From assembly GCA_021796415.1 (NCBI GenBank), contig JAJYJC010000005.1, positions 1 through 52,121 of the forward strand: a stretch of DNA of 52,121 nt. The letters run 5' to 3'. The notes under the pieces were generated by a model. That model worked only from the letters and a program-made list of their open reading frames with translations. It ran no database searches and was not told the DNA's origin. Shown here one piece after another: positions 48,864 through 52,121 of this stretch; within the stretch, counting starts at the first letter, position 1; every line of letters begins with the position of its first letter. The position numbers were made by a program, and so were the translations under genes. This stretch comes from a bacterium (GTDB taxonomy: Bacteria > Patescibacteriota > CPR2 > UBA1875 > JAJYID01).

Positions 48864-50593
48864 TTTTTCTCGTTAATTTCTTTTTTGAGATTTGAGATCA
48901 GTTTCTTTAGTTCAATCTGGCCTTCGTCGCCTTTTTTATGCGAGCGGACGGCGACCTTGCCGGCTTTTTCTTCCTTCTCACCAAGTATCAGCATGTATGG
49001 AATTTTTTCGAGCTCTGCATTTCGGATCTTCTTGCCGACCGATTCATCGCTAGCATCAAACTCAACTCGCAAATCTGCGTCTTTCAATTCTTTCTCAACT
49101 TTTCTGGCAAATTCCTCAAACTTTTCCGAAACCGGAATTACCTTCACCTGCACCGGCGCAAGCCAGAGAGGGAAATATCCACCGTAGTGCTCGATCAAAA
49201 CGCCAATGAATCTTTCCAGGGAGCCGAGAAGCGCTCGGTGAATCATAACCGGCCTTTTCTTCTTGCCTTTTTCATCGACATATTCCATCTGGAAGCGTTC
49301 CGGCAGGTTGAAATCGAACTGGATGGTAGAGCACTGCCAGCTTCTGCCTAGAGAATCTTTAATCTTGATGTCGATTTTTGGCCCATAAAAAACACCTTCG
49401 CCCGGGTCAATTTCGTAGTTTATTTTTTCTCTCTTTAGGGCGCTTTCGAGAGCGCTTGTTGCCATTTTCCAGTTTTTATCGCTGCCGACAGCCTTTTCCG
49501 GTTTGGTTGAAAGATAGATCTGGATATCTGAAAATTCAAACTCCTTTAAGATTCGAAGTGCAAATGAAACCGTATCCCCAATTTCTTGTTCAACTTGATC
49601 CTCGCGGCAGATGATATGGGCATCGTCTTGGGTGAAGCCGCGTACCCTCATCAGTCCATGAAGAACGCCGCTTTTTTCATACCTATAAACAGTGCCGAAC
49701 TCAGCCAATCGCATCGGAAGTTCGCGGTAAGAACGCTGTTTGTTTTTATAAACCGCAATGTGAAAAGGGCAATTCATGGGCTTGACCAGAAACTCTTGCT
49801 TGTCGGCTTTAAACGAGGAATACATATTTTCCTTGTAAAAGCCAAGATGTCCGGAGGTTTCCCATAGTTCTTTGTGGGCGATATGCGGAGTTTCAACCAT
49901 CTGATAGCCCGACCGCTTCAGCTCATCCGTCAAAAACTCTTTGATAGCCGTTCTTAAAGCCGTGCCTTTTGGGAGCCAAACCGGCAGGCCTGCGCCAACC
50001 TCGTCGTTTATGGTAAAAATCTCAAGATCTTCACCCAACTTTCGATGGTCGCGCTTCTTGGCTTCTTCTAAGTTTTTCAAAAATTCATCCAGTTCTTTTT
50101 GTGTGGCGAAGGCGTAGCCGTAGATGCGCTGGAGCATCTTATTCTTTTCGTCACCCTTCCAGTAAGCGCCGGAAATGTGTGAGAGTTTGAAAGCGCCCAG
50201 CTGACTTGTGGAGGCCACATGCGGACCGGCGCAAAGATCGATGAAGTTTCCGGTTTTGTAGAAAGATACCGATTTCTCGCAGGATTTTTCGAGATCTTTG
50301 ATAAGCTCGGTTTTGTAAGTTTGCTTGGATTTCTTGGAAATCTCAAGCGCTTCTTTGATAGAGACATCCGCTCGCTCAAACTTCTCGTTCTTTTTTACTA
50401 TCTGCCTCATCTTTTTCTCGAGAATCGGCAAATCTTCAGGAATTAAAGTCCTCGGAAGGTCGAAGTCATAGTAAAACCCGTTCTCAATTGCCGGGCCCAT
50501 GCCGAGCTTGGCTTCCGGGAACATGTCCAAGACCGCCGCCGCCAGGATGTGGCTGAAGCTATGCCTCATAGTTTCTACATTGTTATTCTTCAT
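48860..50593 (-). CDS. thrS: Threonyl-tRNA synthetase lacking the TGS domain
   Basis: This 577-residue class II synthetase starts directly with the editing domain (TMRHSFSHILAAAVLDMFPE, H-x-x-x-H) rather than a TGS domain. The catalytic core has motif 2 TVYRYEKSGVLHGLMRVRGF, zinc ligands in VKPMNCPFHIAVYKNKQRSY, and motif 3 with RALLGSLERFIGVLIEHYGG. The C-terminal anticodon domain is present. Its start overlaps the stop of the upstream gene (ATGAAGAATAA). The two share a transcript controlled by a probable T-box leader. Confidence 0.96.
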   Translation of the reverse strand: MKNNNVETMRHSFSHILAAAVLDMFPEAKLGMGPAIENGFYYDFDLPRTLIPEDLPILEKKMRQIVKKNEKFERADVSIKEALEISKKSKQTYKTELIKDLEKSCEKSVSFYKTGNFIDLCAGPHVASTSQLGAFKLSHISGAYWKGDEKNKMLQRIYGYAFATQKELDEFLKNLEEAKKRDHRKLGEDLEIFTINDEVGAGLPVWLPKGTALRTAIKEFLTDELKRSGYQMVETPHIAHKELWETSGHLGFYKENMYSSFKADKQEFLVKPMNCPFHIAVYKNKQRSYRELPMRLAEFGTVYRYEKSGVLHGLMRVRGFTQDDAHIICREDQVEQEIGDTVSFALRILKEFEFSDIQIYLSTKPEKAVGSDKNWKMATSALESALKREKINYEIDPGEGVFYGPKIDIKIKDSLGRSWQCSTIQFDFNLPERFQMEYVDEKGKKKRPVMIHRALLGSLERFIGVLIEHYGGYFPLWLAPVQVKVIPVSEKFEEFARKVEKELKDADLRVEFDASDESVGKKIRNAELEKIPYMLILGEKEEKAGKVAVRSHKKGDEGQIELKKLISNLKKEINEKK

Positions 50594-51281
50594 TTTCTTC
50601 CTCCTCTATAAAACTATTTTCAAAATCCTCAAGACTTAGTATTTCAGGATGCCTCTTTCGGATTGTCTCAACAAAAATTAAGGCCTCTTCTGAAAGTTCT
50701 TCAATTGGAACTCCAAATGCCTCATGAACTATCAATTCATAAGGTAGCTCGTCGCCCAGTTCCTTCACCAGTTCTTCTAAGTGTTTCATGTCTTTGTGCG
50801 GTTTTTCTAGTCTTATGATTCTATCGTGCAGATCACACTGATATCTGTAAAAAGATCTTCTTAAAAGGTCCACTCTAAATAGTTCTTGTGCATCTTCTCC
50901 TAATGCTTCCGGATCATGCCCCTTTTCTTGAAGCCATTTTTCAAACTTTTCCCAATCTTCTTTGAATTGTTCTTCATGCCGTTCTCCCTTTATAAAATCG
51001 AGGGTTAACTCTGATAAATCAATTTCGTATTCTTCAATTCTTTCGCCTGCAGCGCCTCTTTTTGATCGTTCTGCAATGTAATCGTGAAAGAATGCGGCTT
51101 TCGTTTTGTTTATCTCATCAACTTCATCGGCGCCTATCTTCTCAACAACAGCTTGGGTCCTTTCATACAACTGTTCTTTTTCTGTCTCAAGAATTTCTTG
51201 TCGTGATTTATATTCTGCTATTTCCGCCAATCGGCGCTCTTCTGCTGCCTCTGGTGAATTGCCTGAAATATCTTGTCCCAT
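50583..51281 (-). CDS. Helical hypothetical protein upstream of thrS
   Basis: From ATG 51281, preceded by AAAGGAGG, this is a 232-residue acidic, helix-rich protein: EERRLAEIAEYKSRQEILET, EEIDLSEL-type segments, RVDLLRRSFYRYQCDLHDRI, and an acidic tail FIEEEENEE. No family recognised. It is co-transcribed with thrS and sits behind the T-box leader, so it may be linked to threonine or tRNA status. Longer ORF readings run into the leader and are not credible. Confidence 0.7.
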   Translation of the reverse strand: MGQDISGNSPEAAEERRLAEIAEYKSRQEILETEKEQLYERTQAVVEKIGADEVDEINKTKAAFFHDYIAERSKRGAAGERIEEYEIDLSELTLDFIKGERHEEQFKEDWEKFEKWLQEKGHDPEALGEDAQELFRVDLLRRSFYRYQCDLHDRIIRLEKPHKDMKHLEELVKELGDELPYELIVHEAFGVPIEELSEEALIFVETIRKRHPEILSLEDFENSFIEEEENEE

Positions 51282-51295
51282 TTTTCCTCCTTTCG

Positions 51296-51350
51296 ATTTT
51301 CTGGATTCCCGCCGGATGTTTACCCGACTTTGGCGGGCGGGAATGACAGG
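51296..51350. repeat. Dispersed palindromic repeat between T-box and gene
   Basis: CTGGATTCCCGCCGGATGTT ... GGCGGGCGGGAATGACAGG. It separates the leader terminator from the first gene of the thrS transcript. The same version is read in frame inside murT. Confidence 0.8.
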
Positions 51351-51357
51351 GTAATTT

Positions 51358-51580
51358 AAAAAACGACCTGAAATTAGGCCGTCAAGTCCCAAATTGGGAG
51401 GTTCCACTCGACTTCCCAGCACCTTTTAGTCTTCGAATTCTATTCTCTTCTTTAATTCCTGAAGACCTTTGCCATGGTGCCGGACTCTCTTTTGCCCATA
51501 TCGCTTCATTAATTCATTTTCACCTGGGTCTGGGTGGGGCTCAGAAGATGGTTAGTCTTCATCAAAGCCCTTATTTATTT
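51358..51580 (-). promoter_or_regulatory. T-box riboswitch (threonine) of the thrS transcript
   Basis: On the minus strand the antiterminator has all parts: helix A1 GTCGAG/CTTGAC, the seven-base bulge TGGAACC (51406-51400, matching the TGGNACC T-box), and helix A2 TCCC/GGGA with loop AATTT. An intrinsic terminator that shares the A1 3' strand follows (ACGGCCT/AGGTCGT plus six T, 51382-51358). Stem I can form from GAAGACT with GGTCTTC, and the 3' side holds CACCATGG, where ACC could be the Thr specifier. Uncharged tRNA-Thr would permit read-through. Confidence 0.75.
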
Positions 51581-51586
51581 AAAGCA

Positions 51587-51615
51587 ATTATAATCATTTT
51601 TACCACCACAATCAA
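51587..51615 (-). promoter_or_regulatory. Promoter of the T-box leader
   Basis: On the minus strand TTGATT (51615-51610), 17 bases, TATAAT (51592-51587). The start near 51580 matches the 5' end of the folded leader. Confidence 0.75.
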
Positions 51616-51699
51616 GTATTGTTCGAAAATTTGTAGCAAAAAACGAAGAAACGTAAAGCACTTTATGTTAATTTTTCAACAAAGAGTTAAGGAGAGGTT

Positions 51700-51894
51700 A
51701 TGAACGGTAAGTTAGTTTTGGCATTTGTGGTAGCGATCCTGCTGGTAGCGGCTCTGATATTTTTGTCTTTTCTCTTGTCAAAACCGTTAACCACGACATC
51801 TACCACAACCACTCTTTTTGAGACTACGACATCGGTGCCTTCGACGACAACCTCTTCTGCAACATCCACCACAACTACAGTCCCGGGTCCGTAA
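51700..51894 (+). CDS. Small Thr/Ser-rich membrane-anchored protein
   Basis: The 64-residue protein has a membrane helix (LVLAFVVAILLVAALIFLSF) followed by a tail that is almost only Thr, Ser, Ala and Pro (TTTSTTTTLFETTTSVPSTT). AAGGAGAGG precedes the start. Such mucin-like tails are often glycosylated and work as spacers on the cell surface. It may be a stalk or a truncated surface protein. It precedes the cupredoxin by 36 bases. Confidence 0.7.
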   Translation: MNGKLVLAFVVAILLVAALIFLSFLLSKPLTTTSTTTTLFETTTSVPSTTTSSATSTTTTVPGP

Positions 51895-51930
51895 AATTGA
51901 TCATTAATTCAAGAGTGAAAGGAGGTGAAA

Positions 51931-52121
51931 ATGAAAAAACCGCTAGTTGCAGTTGCCGCCTTGGTGCTTATAGTTTCGTTTTTGGGCGCTTATCTTCTTT
52001 TAAAACCTCCTCCAAAACCGGTGGTAATGCTTCCAAACGAAACTACGGTGCTTGCGAAAGACAAAAACACCGTTTCTATAATGAACTTTGCTTTTACCCC
52101 GAGCACCCTACGAATTCAGCA
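51931..52121 (+). CDS. Cupredoxin-like exported protein, truncated by the window edge
   Basis: AAAGGAGG precedes ATG 51931. The N-terminus is a signal anchor (LVAVAALVLIVSFLGAYLLL), then a proline-rich linker, then VSIMNFAFTPSTLRIQ, the first strands of a plastocyanin/cupredoxin fold. The copper ligands (His, Cys, His) lie beyond the edge and cannot be checked. It may carry electrons or copper on the outside of the membrane. Confidence 0.75.
   Translation, partial: MKKPLVAVAALVLIVSFLGAYLLLKPPPKPVVMLPNETTVLAKDKNTVSIMNFAFTPSTLRIQ

Noticed and set aside
51282-51422. Extension of the gene upstream of thrS to 51422
   Set aside because: The extra 47 residues translate a palindromic repeat and the T-box terminator; ATG 51281 has a strong ribosome site.

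Overview
The window (about 42% GC by eye) looks like a chromosomal piece of a small-genome bacterium, most likely of the Candidate Phyla Radiation (Patescibacteria). The support is indirect: short gene spacings, a single MurT/GatD pair next to MiaA and MiaB, a class-A RNase P RNA, two S23-type four-helix-bundle genes, a ThrS without the usual N-terminal TGS domain, a DUF5659-type gene in an element beside a tRNA, and many dispersed palindromic repeats. UGA is a stop codon (for example in rdgB), so the recoded genetic codes of some of these lineages do not apply. Assignment to a phylum would need marker-gene placement.

Layout. 1-12.4 kb: the start of a response regulator, an ABC exporter, a REP-associated (Y1) transposase framed by copies of one palindrome, RdgB, a methyltransferase, a NUDIX hydrolase and a membrane protein. 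Then comes a tight four-gene cassette (PaaK-like adenylate-forming enzyme, nitroreductase, ThiF/E1-like protein, seven-TM sensor histidine kinase), preceded by a possible AUA-initiated 31-codon ORF. 12.4-13.0 kb: rnpB (minus strand) and tRNA-Glu. 13.0-20.1 kb: an AT-rich element at tRNA-Glu, with a large serine recombinase whose stop codon lies in the tRNA, a run of small minus-strand genes, a Rep-like gene next to a 22-23 bp iteron array, two structured leader RNAs, and a cargo operon of small zinc-ribbon or membrane proteins. 20.1-22.0 kb: an AbiE-type toxin-antitoxin pair between imperfect direct repeats that resemble tRNA 3' ends.

22-30.7 kb: an LCP ligase, a broken polysaccharide deacetylase, an MgtA-type P-ATPase, a secreted phosphoesterase and a MacB-type ABC permease/ATPase pair. 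30.7-35.5 kb (mostly minus strand): a zinc-ribbon protein, S23, rplT, rpmI, infC (apparently with an AUA start), a lipid-kinase-like protein with altered motifs, bactofilin and a DUF4446 protein. 35.5-45.5 kb: ComM, a Cys-rich pair, GatD-MurT (peptidoglycan amidation), MiaA, MiaB and malic enzyme. 45.6-52.1 kb: glutamate dehydrogenase, a VanY-like peptidase, an ROK kinase, and thrS with an upstream gene behind a probable T-box leader, then two small exported proteins, the last a truncated cupredoxin.

The most unusual themes are: (1) palindromic repeats read in frame inside MurT, MiaA and MiaB, similar in kind to Rickettsia palindromic elements; (2) apparent AUA initiation at three loci, one of them infC itself; (3) the adenylate-forming enzyme/nitroreductase/E1-like/sensor-kinase cassette; (4) the iteron-bearing element with two similar structured leaders; and (5) a tiny-ORF family of 30-32 residues present in two clear copies.
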